A DNA stretch of 64,000 nt, from NCBI RefSeq assembly GCF_963583255.1, contig NC_084804.1:19372561-19436560 (forward strand). Direction: 5' to 3'. The translations under genes were made by a program, and so were the position numbers. The first letter of the stretch is position 1. The number at the start of each line of letters is the position of its first letter. Below, piece by piece: positions 32,921 through 48,559 of this stretch. The notes beneath the pieces are model-generated. The model was not told the origin of the DNA and ran no database searches. It saw only the letters and a list, made by a program, of their open reading frames with translations. Origin of the DNA: Pyrus communis. Taxonomy: Eukaryota; Streptophyta; Magnoliopsida; Rosales; Rosaceae.

Positions 32921-33261
32921 CCATTTACCATTGTTGGCAAGTAAAGTTAAGATATAATACTTGCATGTTGTCATGGTGGCTATATAGGTTATTGAAGTTT
33001 GCGACTTCGAAGTTCTTGTAAATATTGGAGTAGAAAATGCCTGAGGTTTTTAGAAAGCCTAAAAATGAGTTTCCTTCAAACCATATCCATGGCAACCCAA
33101 CTAATTTACTAAAGCTACAATGTTTGACCTCCTTGTACAGTTGAAGGAGATGTTAATAATGCTTCATACTGCATGGTGCAAATTAAGCCACTGAAGAGTT
33201 GAAGCCTATGTGTTGCTTGAAGCTTTTTGGAAGCTATACAAATTGATTGACCTCCTAAATG

Positions 33262-33416
33262 TGTTATTCCCCCTACGCAGTGCCTTTATATATAATAATA
33301 AGGTTGGAAAGAAATCATTCTCCTCCAAGGAATATAAGTCCTAATATGGAAGAATAACTAGAATAAAATCTAATTTAAGATTTACACAATCACACTTAAA
33401 TAAGAAGTTTATAACA
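33262..33416 (-). repeat. Ty1/copia LTR (155 bp), unit C
   Basis: Starts TGTTATTCCCCC and ends GTTTATAACA. The adjoining bases read GAGGTGGAG on the - strand, a good polypurine tract, so this is the 3' LTR of a - strand element. Copies at 45914-46068 and 62156-62310 have the same length and context. The matching 5' LTR is not in the window. Confidence 0.8.
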
Positions 33417-34500
33417 CTCCACCTCGAGTGTGTAAATACTCAAGTAGATTCGGCATCATGTGTTGTTGAGGAAGTCGACTCGTCGTCATTGATTCTAGGA
33501 ACACGGTAGTCTCAATAAGGTAGGAACTTGCATAAGGAAATAAGTCTCAAAAAAAATCCTAAGCCTATGGTAAAAATCCGAGTAAGGACAAAATAGTTAA
33601 AGAAAAATTTGTGAGCAATGCAAAGTCAAATGAAATGTCTATAAGACGTCATTAGGGATATAACCAACCCAAGATGAGAGCCTCGTCAGGTAGCAAAACC
33701 CCATTGGGAAAAATGCTTCTAATCGTAGGGAAAAATAGTACATTAAAATCAAGCAAGTATACTTCAGGATACTCCCCTGAGTTTGACATAATTCTGAAGG
33801 GAACTAACAATGTTACAACTCAGAAAGTTTACGTATACCAATCTTTGAACAAGCTTCTGAAACGTCGCCTTCGGTAGTGATTTGGTGAAGAGGTCAACCA
33901 GATGGTCTTGTAAACGAATTTGCGTGACTTCAACCTTCTGATGCTCTTGTTGTTGATTTGAGAAGAAAGACTTCAATGCAATGTGCTTGGTGTTGTCTCC
34001 TTTGTTGTAACCCTTCTTGAGCATTCGATGCATGCTGTGTTGTCTTCATAGATCATCGTCGGGAAGTCAACGACAGGGAAAAGATCGCAGGAGCTTCAAA
34101 TATCACCCACAGCCGTTACCATCCAGAAATATTCTTGAGTTGTTCAATGCATGCTGCGTTGTCTTCATAGATCGTGTACGGCGAGAATTTCAGCATTGTT
34201 GGGCGAAGTGGCAACTAAGGTCTGTTTAGTTAACCTCTAAGAGATTGTGGTGCCTCTAATGGTAAAGACATAACAATTCCAATCGAAGTTTCATCTCCAA
34301 ATAGATATCCACCATGGTTGACCAGACTTCTTCTGCAATTGAACAGATTGTGCAACCTAATATCCCAAATTTATGCTTTTGGTAAAGACCCATGAATTTG
34401 AAAGTGCTTTGTGTATGTGATTCACCATATTTCTGTCCAATTTAACTTCACTAAGGTCTCTCTTATTCTGGTTTTGTATGGAGGCTAACCCTGAAAAATG
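33417..34500 (-). pseudogene. Ty1/copia pol 3' end, RNase H remnant (unit C)
   Basis: The - strand frame 33764-34033 ends pol: GYNKGDNTKHIALKSFF...VTQIRLQDHLVDLFTKSLPKATF, the typical copia RNase H C-terminus. The upstream YEDNAAC motif is present twice (34030-34053 and 34149-34172), 119 bp apart, from a local duplication. About 300 bp further upstream (34200-34500) is shared by units D and E but not recognisable. No integrase or full RT. Confidence 0.8.
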
Positions 34501-34749
34501 CGAGAGGAAATATGCAGATTTCTTTTGTTTTTTTTTTTTTGTTTTTTTTCTTTTACTTGTCAGTTCAGTATTGCATTGACTTGTGATCTATGAAATAAAC
34601 ATCTGCTGAAGGCTTCTCCAATTCCAACAAGTGACATGCACTGCACATAAATCAAAAGAAAAAGAATGTAGGCCACAAGTATATTATACAGCCAAATAGG
34701 TAGACACTTAAATCATAACAGCCCATTAGATTTATTTAAAAATAAGGAA
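34501..34749. other. T-rich spacer between copia and Harbinger remnants
   Basis: T-run at 34530-34550 and AT-rich sequence; no gene. Unit E has about 280 bp of extra sequence at this T-run (63450-63730). Confidence 0.55.
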
Positions 34750-35260
34750 TTATAACATCATATTTTCCTCCACCTCATTAATATAACTGTAAAAGCGCAA
34801 CACTATGTAATTCCTTTCGTCTAAGTCCAAAATATCACAAGAAAATGTCGCTATCGCGAGAAAATAAATAGTAAAATATGCGTTCATCATTATGCTATTT
34901 CTTAATGCTTCCATCCCTCCTTGGTCGTGATTTCGATCTTCCTCTTCATCATCATCAATATCGCTCTCTTCACTATAGTCTTCGGGGTCATCAAATTGCC
35001 TATCACGTTCAGAATGCCTCCTTTTGTAGTTATGAAGAGCCATTGTAGCAATGACAATATTCAGTTGCTTATTGAACACACAATCAAGCATATCCCTCAA
35101 AATTGCCCACCTTTTTTTCATACTCTAAACGTACGCTCAATTACGCTTCTAAGAGAAAAATGTCTATGGTTGAATACCTCTTTATGCCCCGTTGGTTGGC
35201 TACTCCTATAAAAATATGAGAGATGATGTCTTTTACCTTTATGCCCCATGGGGTGGTATT
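34750..35260 (-). pseudogene. PIF/Harbinger transposase C-terminal remnant (unit C)
   Basis: The - strand reads FNHRHFSLRSVIERTFRV, then a break, KKRWAILRDMLDCVFNKQ, and IVIATMALHNYKRRHSERD followed by an acidic stretch. This is the end of the DDE nuclease of plant PIF/Harbinger transposons. A TGG-to-TAT-type break interrupts the frame near 35121, and the catalytic core upstream is not recognisable. Confidence 0.78.
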
Positions 35261-35869
35261 AAATTCCAAATCCATAAGTTTGATAATATCTATTGCCATC
35301 TAACATACAGTATCCAACATAACACCAAAATATCTACTAACGATCTCCGAAGAGTGTTGAAATTGCTCTTAGCTATTCTTTTTTTTTTTTTTTTTTTTTC
35401 TTCTATACTATGTCCTAACATATGCAAGAACATTCCTAATATCACTTTCTCCTTGAACCTTTCAAACTATAGTTAGCTTGCAATACTTTCATTAACTAAA
35501 TGTTACCTGTTTGAAAAAAATTCATACATGGAGTTTTATGCACATATTTTAGATAATATGCTTCAATAGCTCGAGTACAAGCGCATGCTAATATGTCAAA
35601 CTCTTCCTCATCATTATCTAGAATGTCCATATTCAAGCGCACCTGCAAGTTAACAAATAATCCTTAACAAAATTCAAGCACCTTGCCAATTAACAGTTGT
35701 ACCAATATTGAAAACAAAGTATCTAAAAATTAACTCATAATTCAAAATAACATTCAAGGAAGGTGTCAAACAAATTCTAAGACATAATCCTAAAATCTGA
35801 CTAAGAGTGTACAAATCCAGAATGTTTTGTAAAACTACAACTCCCTCATTGGTTGATGAACTCATAATT
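35261..35869. other. Degenerate Harbinger interior (unit C)
   Basis: T-run at 35380-35400 and AT-rich sequence between transposase and ORF1 remnants, also in unit D. No frame supported. Confidence 0.5.
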
Positions 35870-36392
35870 CAGCCAAGTAAGTTGCACACTAGGATCTTTC
35901 ATGATAGAGAACATCTCTCTCTTCTCTTGATTAAAAAACGAACGAGTTGCAAACAGCCACAACGGACTAGTACGCTCACAACCGGTAACGGTTCAACAAC
36001 CTGCACAACTTCAGGAATACTAGTGCCTATGACCAATTGCCTCATAGTGCACATACCTGAATCTTATTATTCCACCATTCATCAAAGGCATCCACTGTTC
36101 CCTTGCTTGGATTCCACTCTAGGCCAGTTTCTTTCCCAATTAGTTTTTTGCATAACTACCAATCCTTTTTTAGTCTATCTCACTTATTTTTCAATTGCGC
36201 TTTACAATAAGAATTTCCTGTTTCTTTCCTAAAGTTTTCTATCAAATTTGCCAATCCTTCTTTGTTAAAGTGAGGGCCAAGACGACGTCCGACCTCAACA
36301 TCCTTGATGCACAACTCACTGAATACGGATATATTATGATCATTGCATGTACCATGTGGAGCTCTTGCTGAAGTTCCCACCTTTTTTGCCAT
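35870..36392 (-). pseudogene. Harbinger ORF1 Myb/SANT-like remnant (unit C)
   Basis: The - strand N-terminus starts MAKKVGTSARAP and gives a Myb/SANT-like domain (FSELCIKDVEVGRR...HFNKEGLANLIENFRKETG...QLKNK). The GLEWNP..GTVDAFDEWWNNKIQ block follows near 36060-36150. About 450 bp present in unit D (48713-49160) is deleted near 36045. ORF1 proteins accompany PIF/Harbinger transposases and bind DNA. Confidence 0.78.
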
Positions 36393-37574
36393 CCTTATAT
36401 ATATAATATTAAAGGAAAACTAATGAAAAGGGCTTGAAAACTTTGAATTTTATTGATAGAGCAAAACAAGACACAAAGTTCAAGGGAGACCACAACAACA
36501 TCAGAAGCTATATGATGTATATAGATCTAGAATGGAGACCACAACAAGTCACGCAATAAAGGAAAAAAAAACCACAACATCATCAAGACTTACATAGCGT
36601 AATTGTAATTATGAGCCAGAGATAAGGCTCTGAGATGTTCATTGCCTGCTCAAATCCATATGCTTACTATGATTCTGCAATCTTCCATTTCATGCGACTC
36701 ATACTATTTTTTTATCTTTTGGTCCAAATAAAAAAAACTACTTTTGAAAAGCTCACTATCCACATGTTGGTGTAAATTTATGTTGCAAACATGTTTTGGC
36801 TGATACCACGTGAAAGAGAGTATCCATGTCTGTGTAAATTTAATTTAACAGCAATCAAATATTCCAGTATCATCCAAAAACTAATCACCGAACTAAATTA
36901 CAACTAATCAACTAATTATACGGGAGAAAACGATTCTAACCAAATTAACCAAAGAAATTAATCCACCTCAAGTCCCAGAAATTAATTAAAATAGAATTTA
37001 ACCAAATTAATCAGCAAATTTCAATCATTTCGGAACAAAAATCAATTACAGAAAAATGAAGAAAATGACTTATAGTTGAATCAGTTCAATATTTCAATAT
37101 TCCAACAATAAATTGTCAAAATAAGCAAATTAGAAATTGAAACGAAAGAAAACTCACCTGTTGTTGGTGAAGAGTGCTTGAACCGGAGGAGATGAAGAGG
37201 ATAGATGGGTCTATGCCCGAACCAGATGAGAGGGAGAGGAGAGAGCGCAAGAGAAATAGGGAAAGGTGGAAATTGAACGAAGCATAGGAGAAAAGGATAG
37301 TATTGTCAGCCTAAATGTTTCATTAATTGACAATTTTTACGCTCTTCTATGAAAAAAAGTGCTCTTTTAGAGTCTAACCTGCTTTTGCTTTCTATTGTTT
37401 TTGATCCACAATTGAAGGAAAAAAAAAAAAAGAAAACTCTTTTTTCTAACCAAACACAATTTATGGTTCCAACTTTTTGGCATGGAAAAAAGTTGGCATG
37501 GAAAAAAAAAACTTATAATTTGGTACCTTCAATTCCTAAATTTAGTTTCATGTAAATAGATGTTATTTTCATAT
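36393..37574. other. Harbinger upstream region and spacer (unit C)
   Basis: Non-coding. 36409-36470 contains the MITE-like repeat seen in NUPT B, reversed. 37150-37320 is purine-rich and resembles a transcript leader of the Harbinger element. From about 37330 it departs from unit D. Terminal inverted repeats were not identified. Confidence 0.5.
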
Positions 37575-37704
37575 TTATATGGGGTACCAGATAAATCTTG
37601 ATTTGAATCACTGCCTTTTCTTTGACTCTTGTTCTTTATTTATCCGGGAGACGATCCCAAACAAATAGGTATGGAAGCTATAATTGTAAACCACGATCGA
37701 ATCT

Positions 37705-37812
37705 ATGGAAGCATTGGTTTATACATTCCTTTTAGTCTCAACTCTAGGAATAATATTTTTCGCTATCTTTTTTCGAGAACTGCCTAATGTTACAACTAAA
37801 AAGGTGAAATGA
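37705..37812 (+). pseudogene. psbT: psbT copy (NUPT C)
   Basis: Open frame of 35 codons, [20 protein letters not shown] then [16 protein letters not shown]-to-L, K-to-N and P-to-T changes in the C-terminal tail are shared with copy D. Confidence 0.9.
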
Positions 37813-37871
37813 TTTGTTATCATCTCAATTGAAGTACGAATACTCCCAATATTGGGAGGATCCATACTTCA

Positions 37872-37944
37872 ACTAGTCCCTTTGTTCCTCGAATGGATCT
37901 CTTAGTTGTTGAGAGGGTTGCCCAAAAGCAGTATATAAGGTGTA
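37872..37944 (-). pseudogene. psbN: psbN C-terminal fragment (NUPT C)
   Basis: Same truncated PsbN end ([14 protein letters not shown] type) and same junction to the psbZ leader as the other copies. Confidence 0.8.
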
Positions 37945-38012
37945 CAATTTTTTGGTTGATAAAGGGATCAATTGGTATAATTCTTTTGTTGGTAGATTGG
38001 AGGATTACGAAC

Positions 38013-38202
38013 ATGATATATTGCTTCCCTATTGGCTGTTTTTGCATTAATTGCTACTTCTTCAATCATACTGATTAGTGTACATGTTGCATTTGCTTCT
38101 CCTGAGGGTTGGTCGGGTAACAAAAATGTTCTATTTTCTGGCACATCATTATGGTTTGGATTAGTCTTTCTGGTGGGTATCCTTAATTCTCTCATATCCT
38201 GA
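38013..38202 (+). pseudogene. psbZ: psbZ copy, frameshifted at codon 2 (NUPT C)
   Basis: One extra base after the start codon (ATGATATATTGC, ATGAATATTGC in copy D) shifts the frame. The rest is nearly identical to copy D. Confidence 0.9.
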
Positions 38203-38269
38203 ACCTATTTGTTTTATATCCAAAAATGAAATGACCCTCCCTCCCAATTCCATCAGGTTGTGAGACGCA

Positions 38270-40487
38270 CAAAAATTCAATATAAGTCCCAAAAATTCAA
38301 ATAAAGAAAAAAATTAGAAAAATTAGAGAGGGGTCAAACTTTTGTGTTTTTGAATTGTAAAAATATAAATAAATGAAAAATATTAAATCAAAATAAATAG
38401 ATGTAAGCTAATAAAACAAGTCTCTTGAAACACTAATCAATTTCTTGTATTACCAAGAAGAAGCCACCCCAATGGTATCCTTTCACAATCTTTAGGAGCG
38501 AAATAGCCAATTTGAGAACCTAGCTATTTCGATGCCTTCTTAATTAGCGTGGAAATACAATTTCACAAAACCATTGGGTTTACTGATTCAATATTAAAAC
38601 TCTAACAAGCAGAAAAAGATCAAGATTAATTAATTCTTCATCCTTATCGATTCTGTACTTACGTAAAGAATTCTGGTCATAAATTTCTACTTTTTTGTTG
38701 GGTCAAATAATTTTCTACTGTTTGAATAAGTCTCTGTAGTTAATCGCCCGTATTCAACTTCAAAAGTTTTGCCCATCAACAGTTGGACAGGCATAATATA
38801 AACATGCAGATAAATGACTCTTTGTTTCCGAATCCAGAAAACATTTTCTTTCGCTGGAAAACTCAAGAGTATTCAAGGATTGATCATTTCAAATTAAGAT
38901 GAGATCGATCGAACTGTTGTGTACATTATCTTACTTTTCAACTCAAGGAATAATTTTTTTATAAATAATGTATTTTTGTAGCATAAGTTATTATATTCTT
39001 AATCTTAATTTGAATATCATATATACAAAAAACTATTCCAATTGAAGACTGTTTAGTCATCCAAATGTATCAATAAAATGAATAGTTCGTTATAAATCTT
39101 TTATTCAAATAATTCTTTTTGTTTAGATGATGTTCAAATAAAAATTAAGAAACTAAACGATCACAATATAAAATTTGTAGAATGTGTGCATTCCTCATAG
39201 GTGGAACGCAAGGATTATCCATTCTTTTACGCACGTAGACAACTATTGGGTACATGAAACGTGCTTTCTTTTAAATTACAGACCATGACTTGGACTTTAA
39301 ACTAGGACTTTCAAAGCCAATTTTGTTTACAAATTTTAACCCTTTACTATTCTCATTCTTGTACCAGCAAGAAGAATGTGTAACTACTATACTTTGAAGG
39401 GTGTCCAAACCTTCGAAAAAACCACCCCAATGGAATCCTTTCACAATCTTTCGGAGCAAAATAGCCAACTTGAGAACCTAGCTATTTCGATGCCTTCTTA
39501 ATTAGAGTGGAAAGACAATTTCAAAAAGCCACTGGGTTTACCAATTCAATACTAAAACTCTAACAAGAAGAAAAAGATCAAGATTAAATTCTTCATCTTT
39601 ATCGCTTACTACTTACCTAAAGAATTGTGGTCATAAATTTCTGTTTTTTTGTTGGCTCAAGTAATTTTCTACTGTTTGAACAAGTCTCTATTGCTAATCT
39701 TCCATATTCAACTTCAAAAGTTATGCCTTCAACATTTGGACATACATCATATAAACATGCAGATAAATGGCTCTTTGTTTCCTAATGCAGTTAACATTTT
39801 CTTTTGCCGGAAAACTCAAGGGTAACTCAAGGATTGATCATTGCAAATTAAAATGAGATTGATCGTATAGTTGTCTACATTATCTTACTTTTCAACTCAA
39901 GGAATAATTTGTTTTTATAAATAATGTATTTTCATATATATAGTATAAGTTATTGATTTTTTAATCTTAATTTGAATATCATATATGCAAAAAACTGTTC
40001 AAATTGAAGACTGTGTAGTTATCCAAATATGTCAATAAAATGAATAGTTCATTATAAATCTTTTACTTAGTATCAACACTATCGATTGGGTTCATATATT
40101 TAAATGACTAAACGATCTCAAATTCAAATAATTATTTTTGTTTAGATGATCTTCAAATAAAGATTAAGGAACTAAAGGATCACAATATAAAATTTGAAGA
40201 GTGTGTGCAGTCCTCATAGGCGGAACGCAAGGATTGTCCATTCTTTTACGTACGTACGCAACTTTTGGGTACATGAAACGTGCTTTCTTTTAAACGACAG
40301 ACCATGACTTGGTCTTTAAACTAGGGCTTTCAAAGTCAATTTTGTTTACAATTTTTAACCCTTTACTATTCTCATGAGCTAGTACGTAGACACCATATCC
40401 CTTCCTCCCTTTCTCTATATAAACCCCATGCAATATTCCAGGAGGAGATAACTTAATTATCTCGATCGATATCAAAACTCCCAAGTT
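38270..40487 (+). promoter_or_regulatory. Promoter region of intact GH1 gene, unit D
   Basis: Same layout as unit C: distal module about 38455-39414, proximal module about 39415-40390, TATA box 40418-40423. Nearly identical to the unit E promoter. Confidence 0.8.
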
Positions 40488-43800
<3,313 letters not shown>

Positions 43801-44573
43801 AGGAATTAAAAGAAATTTATTGTTGATTATAAACATTTAAGTGGATAATTGTCCTTTTTATGCATTTGTATTTCAATTCCTTCCCCATTTGTATTTCCTT
43901 TCAGTAATGTAAGTATTCTTTGAGATTCAATAATTCAATAAAAAGCTAAAAGAGTTGTGAATGCTACAGTAAGACCTCTCTATACAAAGGAATAACTTAT
44001 TTATAGCCGTAAACAGTTTTGGTCCTAGTTTGGGTTGAGGAATAAATAGCACATTGTAATAAGTTATTATTTTTCTTGGTCCTATTGTAAAGAAACTCAC
44101 CTCGACATAGTAGTAATTGTTAATAAGTACAATAATAAAGAAGGCCACAAAAAAAATAAAAAAAAATAAAAAAAATAAAAAAAAATAAAAAAAGGTTTTA
44201 GATGGACTAAAACATTTCCAAACTATTGTTTGCGATGGTTTTCTTTTTCTTTTTTTTTTTTTTGTTTTTTTTTTTGGAGTTGATACCACACCTTGGAGCT
44301 TTTGGGTACGTATGTAAAACCTTGTTAATATCTTCTTGTTGAAGTCAAAATATTTCTAGCTCCTCAGGATTATCTTCGTCCCCTTCTTGCCTAATTGTAT
44401 TAGTGATTATTTTTTCAATTAAGGCGTGCTCAACTTTTTGCACAACTTAACACAAATGTTTTCACTTAGGTGGCTTTGCATATGACCTTGGGTGACATGA
44501 CAAATTTGATAGAAGAAAAGAAAAAGTATACGCTTGAACTGGTCGAAGGTTGGATTGTACGTATTTGTCAAAT
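43801..44573. other. 3' UTR and downstream flank, unit D
   Basis: AATAAA at 43937-43942. AAAAAAT-type repeats lie at 44147-44194 and T-runs at 44242-44275. At about 44573 the flank jumps from TTTGTCAAAT into the middle of the LARD LTR, so some 400 bp present in unit C is deleted, including the LTR start. Confidence 0.7.
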
Positions 44574-45913
44574 CATCATTAGTGAGTTCTAATGACGAGT
44601 TTATGCACAATAATGACATTAGGAATTAATTGTTCGAGAGCGGTCTCCTTGTATAGTTGATGAGGGTCTTCGGCTCCCATCCACGATTGATGTGGGTCTC
44701 TAGGAGTTTTATTTTTAGGTTGATGCTTGTCGTGTTGTGATTGGTCTCTTGATTGGAGAAAAACTCATGTGCTTCGGCAAGGGTGCCTCCACATGAAGTC
44801 TTCAGTGGGTTCTTGAAGGTATAAGGTTGACCAGTGCTTAGTAGTTTCGAGGGTGGTGAACTACGGAACAAACAGTGGTCCCCCAAGTTCACGAGTGAGG
44901 AAAGCTTCTCGGTTGGAGACTTGCAAAACCCAAATTGGTGAGTACTCATGAAACTTTCGAGTACTAAAGTGTATTAGCATATATTAGGAGTCCACCAAAT
45001 CTCCTATGGATGACGATTACTGAAGGAGGTGTTTTATATTTCCCGAGCCAATGAAGAAAATAGACTTTAAAAATTCTTTCCTCTTTTTTTGGATGTAGCC
45101 CAAGTACATATATTTTCTTTTCTTAAGCCCAATTCCTTCTTTCTTTTTTTGTTGAGAAAAGAAAATCTTATTGAAGTTTTTTCATTTGCGTATATAACTT
45201 GAGTGGTTGAAGCTTTTTCCTTTGGACAAATGGCTTGAAGGGTTGATGTTTTTTCCTTTGGGCACATAGCTTGAGTGGCTGAAACTTTTTCCTTTAGACA
45301 CATAGCTTTAGTGGCTAAAGATTTTTCTTCTGGGCGCATAGCTTGGCTAAAGTTTTTTCCTTTGGCCACGTTGTTTGAGTGGTTGAAGCTTTTTCCTTTG
45401 GGTGCATAGCTTGAGTGGCTGAAGCTTTTTCCTTTGGATACATACCTTGAGTGGTTGAAACTTTCCTCCTTTGGACACTTAGCTTGAGTGGTTGAAGCTT
45501 TTTCCCTTAAGCACATAGCTTCAGTGGTTGAAGCTTTTTTTTGTGGACACTTAGGTTGAAAGATAGAAGTTTCCATTTACCATTGTTGGCAAGTAATGTT
45601 AAGATATAATACTTGCATGTTGTCATGGTGGCTATATAGGTTATTGAAGTTTGCGACTTCGAAGTTCTTGTAAATGTTGGAGTAGAAAATGCCTGAGGTT
45701 TTTAGAAAGCCTATAAATGAGTTTCCTTCAAACCATATCCATGGCAACCCAACTAATTTATTGAAGCTACAATGTTTGACCTCCTTGTCTAGTTGAAGGA
45801 GATGTTAATAATGCTTCATACTGCATGGTGCAAATTAAGCCACTGAAGAGTTGAAGCCTATGTGTTGCTTGAAGCCTTCTGGAAGCTATACAAATTGATT
45901 GACCTCCTAAATG
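44574..45913 (-). mobile_element. LARD4: LARD copy truncated at both ends
   Basis: LTR remnant 44574-44874, then G-rich tract and minisatellite (45170-45570), then interior to about 45905 where the copia LTR begins. It has the same ~190-bp deletion after the minisatellite as LARD3, so C and D share an ancestor after that event. Confidence 0.8.
45170..45575 (-). repeat. 36-bp minisatellite in LARD4
   Basis: About ten 36-bp units; - strand frame 45067-45576 of 169 codons. Unit order and variant units follow LARD3 closely. Confidence 0.83.
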
Positions 45914-46068
45914 TGTTATTACCCCTACGCAGTGCCTTTATATATAATAAGAAGGTTGGAAAGAAATCATTCTCCTCCAAGGAATATAAGTCCCAATAGG
46001 AAAGAATAACTAGAATAAAATCTAATTTAAGATTTACACAATCACACTTAAATAACAAGTTTATAACA
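45914..46068 (-). repeat. Ty1/copia LTR (155 bp), unit D
   Basis: Same ends and polypurine context as the unit C copy, with a few substitutions. Confidence 0.8.
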
Positions 46069-47170
46069 CTCCACCTCGAGTGTGTAAATCCTCAAGTAGA
46101 TTCGGCATCATGTGTTGTTGAGGAAGTCGACTCGTCGTCACTGATTCTAGGAACACGGTAGTCTCAATATGGTAGGAACTTGCATAAGGAAATAAGTCTA
46201 AAAAAAAATCCTAAGCCTATGGTAAAAATCCGAGTAAGGACAAAATAGTTAAAGAAAAATTTGTGAGCAATGCAAAGTCAAATGAAATGTCTACAGGACG
46301 TCATTAGGGATATAACCAACCCAAGATGAGAGCCTCGTCAAAACCTTGTCAGGTAGCAAAACCCCAGTGAGAAAAATGCTTCTAATCGTAGGGAAAAATA
46401 GTACATTAAGATCAAGCAAGTATACTTCAGGATACTCCCCTGAGTTTGACATAATTCCAAAGGGAACTAACAATGTTACAACTCAGAAAGTTTACGCATA
46501 CCAATCCTTGAACAAGCTTCTGAAACGTCGCCTTCGGTTGTGATTTGGTGAAGAGGTCAACCAAATGGTCTTATGAACGAATTTGCGTGACTTCAACCTT
46601 CTGATGCTCTTGTTGGTGATGTGAGAAGAAAGACTTCGATGCAATGTGCTTTGTGTTGTCTCCTTTGTTGTAACCCTTCTTGAGCATTCGATGCATGCTG
46701 CGTTGTCTTCATAGATCATCGTCGGGAAGTCAATGATGGGGAAAAGATCGCAGGGGCTTCAAATATCACCCACAGCCGCTACCATCCAGAAATATTCTTG
46801 AGTTGTTCAATGCATGCTGCGTTGTCTTCATAGATCGTGTACGGCGAGAATTTCAGCATTGTTGGGCGAAGTGGCAACTAAGGTCTGTTTAGTTGACCTC
46901 TAAGAGATTGCGGTGCCTCTAATGGTAAAGACATAACAATTCCAATCAAAGTTTCATCTCCAAATAGATATCCACCATGGCTGACCAGACTTCTTCTGCA
47001 ATGGAACAGATTGTGCAACCTAATATCCCAAATTTATGCTTTTGGCAAAGACCCATGAATTTGAAATTGCTTTGTGTATGTGATTCACCATATTTCTGTC
47101 CAATTTGACTTCACTAAGATCTCTCTTATTCTGGTTTCGTATGGAGGCTAACCCTGAAAAATGCAAGAGG
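46069..47170 (-). pseudogene. Ty1/copia RNase H remnant (unit D)
   Basis: Corresponds to the unit C remnant with additional frameshifts; YEDNAACIE is readable in 46492-46719, and the motif recurs 119 bp away (46693-46716 and 46812-46835). Confidence 0.75.
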
Positions 47171-47409
47171 AAATATGCAGCTTTCTTTTGTTTTTTTTTT
47201 CGTTTTTTTCTTTTACTTGTCGGTTCAGTATTGTATAGACTTGTGATCTATGAAATAAACACATGCTGAAGGCTTCTCCAATTCCAACAAGTGACAAGCA
47301 CTGCACATAAATCAAAAGAAAATGAATGTAGGCCACAAGTATATTATACAGCCAAATACGTAGACACTTAAATCATAACAGACCATTAGGTTTATTTAAA
47401 AATAAGGAA
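47171..47409. other. T-rich spacer (unit D)
   Basis: Counterpart of 34501-34749; no gene seen. Confidence 0.55.
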
Positions 47410-47925
47410 TTATAACATCATATTTTCCTCCACCTCATTAATATAACTGTAAAAGCACAACACTATGTAATTCCTTTCGTCTAAGTCCAAAATATCACAA
47501 GAAAATGTGGCTATCTGGAGAAAATAAATAGTAAAATATGCGTTCATCATTATGCTATTTCTTAATGCTTCCATCCCTCCTTGGTCGTGATTTCGATCTT
47601 CCTCTTCATCATCATCAATATCGCTCTCTTCACTATAGTCTTCGGGGTCATCAAAATGCCTATCACGTTCAGAATGCCTCATTTTGTAGTTATGAAGAGC
47701 CATTGTAGCAATGACAATATTCACTTGCTTATTGAACACACAATCAAGCATATCCCTCAAAATTGCCCACCTTTTTTTTCATACTCTAAACGTACGCTCA
47801 ATTACGCTTCTAAGAGAAAAATGTCTATGGTTGAATACCTCTTTATGCCCCGTTGGTTGGCCACTCCTATAAAAATATGAGAGATGATGTCTTTTACCTT
47901 TATGCCCCATGAGGTGGTATTAAAT
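47410..47925 (-). pseudogene. PIF/Harbinger transposase C-terminal remnant (unit D)
   Basis: Nearly identical to unit C: RDMLDCVFNKQVNIVIATMA then LHNYKMRHSERD and the acidic tail. One more base in the A-run shifts the frame before RDML. Confidence 0.78.
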
Positions 47926-48559
47926 TCCAAATCCATAAGTTTGATAATATCTATTGCCATCTAACATACAATATCCAACATAACACCAAAATATCTACTA
48001 ACGATCTCCGAAGAGTGTTAAAATTGCTCTTAGCTATTCTTTTTTTTTTTTTTTTTTTTTTTCTTCTATACTATGTCCTAACATATGCAAGAACATTCCT
48101 AATATCACTTTCTCCTTGAACCTTTCATACTATAGTTAGCTTGCAATACTTTTATTAACCAAATGTTACCTGTTTGAAAAAAATTCATACATGGAGTTTT
48201 ATGCACATATTTTAGATAATATGCTTCAATAGCTCGAGTACAAGCACATGCTAATATGTCAAACTCTTCCTCATCATTATCTAGAATGTCCATATTCAAG
48301 CGCACCTGCAAGTTAACAAATAATCCTTAACAAAATTCAAGCACCTTGCCAATTAACAGTTGTACCAATATTGAAAACAAAGTATCTAAAAATTAACTCA
48401 TAATTCAAAATAAGATTCAAGGAAGGTGTCAAACAAATTATAAGACATAATCCTAAAATCTGACTAAGAGTGTACAAATCCAGAATGTTTTGTAAAACTA
48501 CAACTCCCTCATTGGTTGATGAACTCATAATTCAGCCAAGTAAGTTGCACACTAGGATC
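47926..48559. other. Degenerate Harbinger interior (unit D)
   Basis: T-run at 48040-48062 and AT-rich non-coding sequence matching unit C. Confidence 0.5.

Larger units (their letters stand above)
31697..33261 (-). mobile_element. LARD3: truncated LARD copy
   Basis: Left LTR 31697-32222 is at the same site as in units A and B (TACAAA before it). A G-rich - strand tract follows the LTR (about 32223-32240). The interior continues through the minisatellite to about 33250, then is cut by a copia LTR. The right LTR and primer site are gone. Right after the minisatellite about 190 bp present in LARD5 is missing; the ends share AAGTTT. Confidence 0.8.
37575..38260 (+). other. NUPT C, lacking the psbB end
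   Basis: Begins within the psbB-psbT spacer (ATGGGGTACCAGATAAATC) and holds psbT (37705-37812), hairpin with mismatches, psbN fragment (37872-37944) and psbZ (38013-38202). psbB and the leader seen in A, B and D are absent. Confidence 0.87.

Noticed and set aside
37893..38195. Frames across psbN and psbZ on both strands in NUPT C
   Set aside because: They read through the psbN antisense and the frameshifted psbZ; plastid relics explain them.
44147..44194. AAAAAAT simple repeats as a functional element
   Set aside because: Low-complexity sequence variable among units C, D and E; no further signal.
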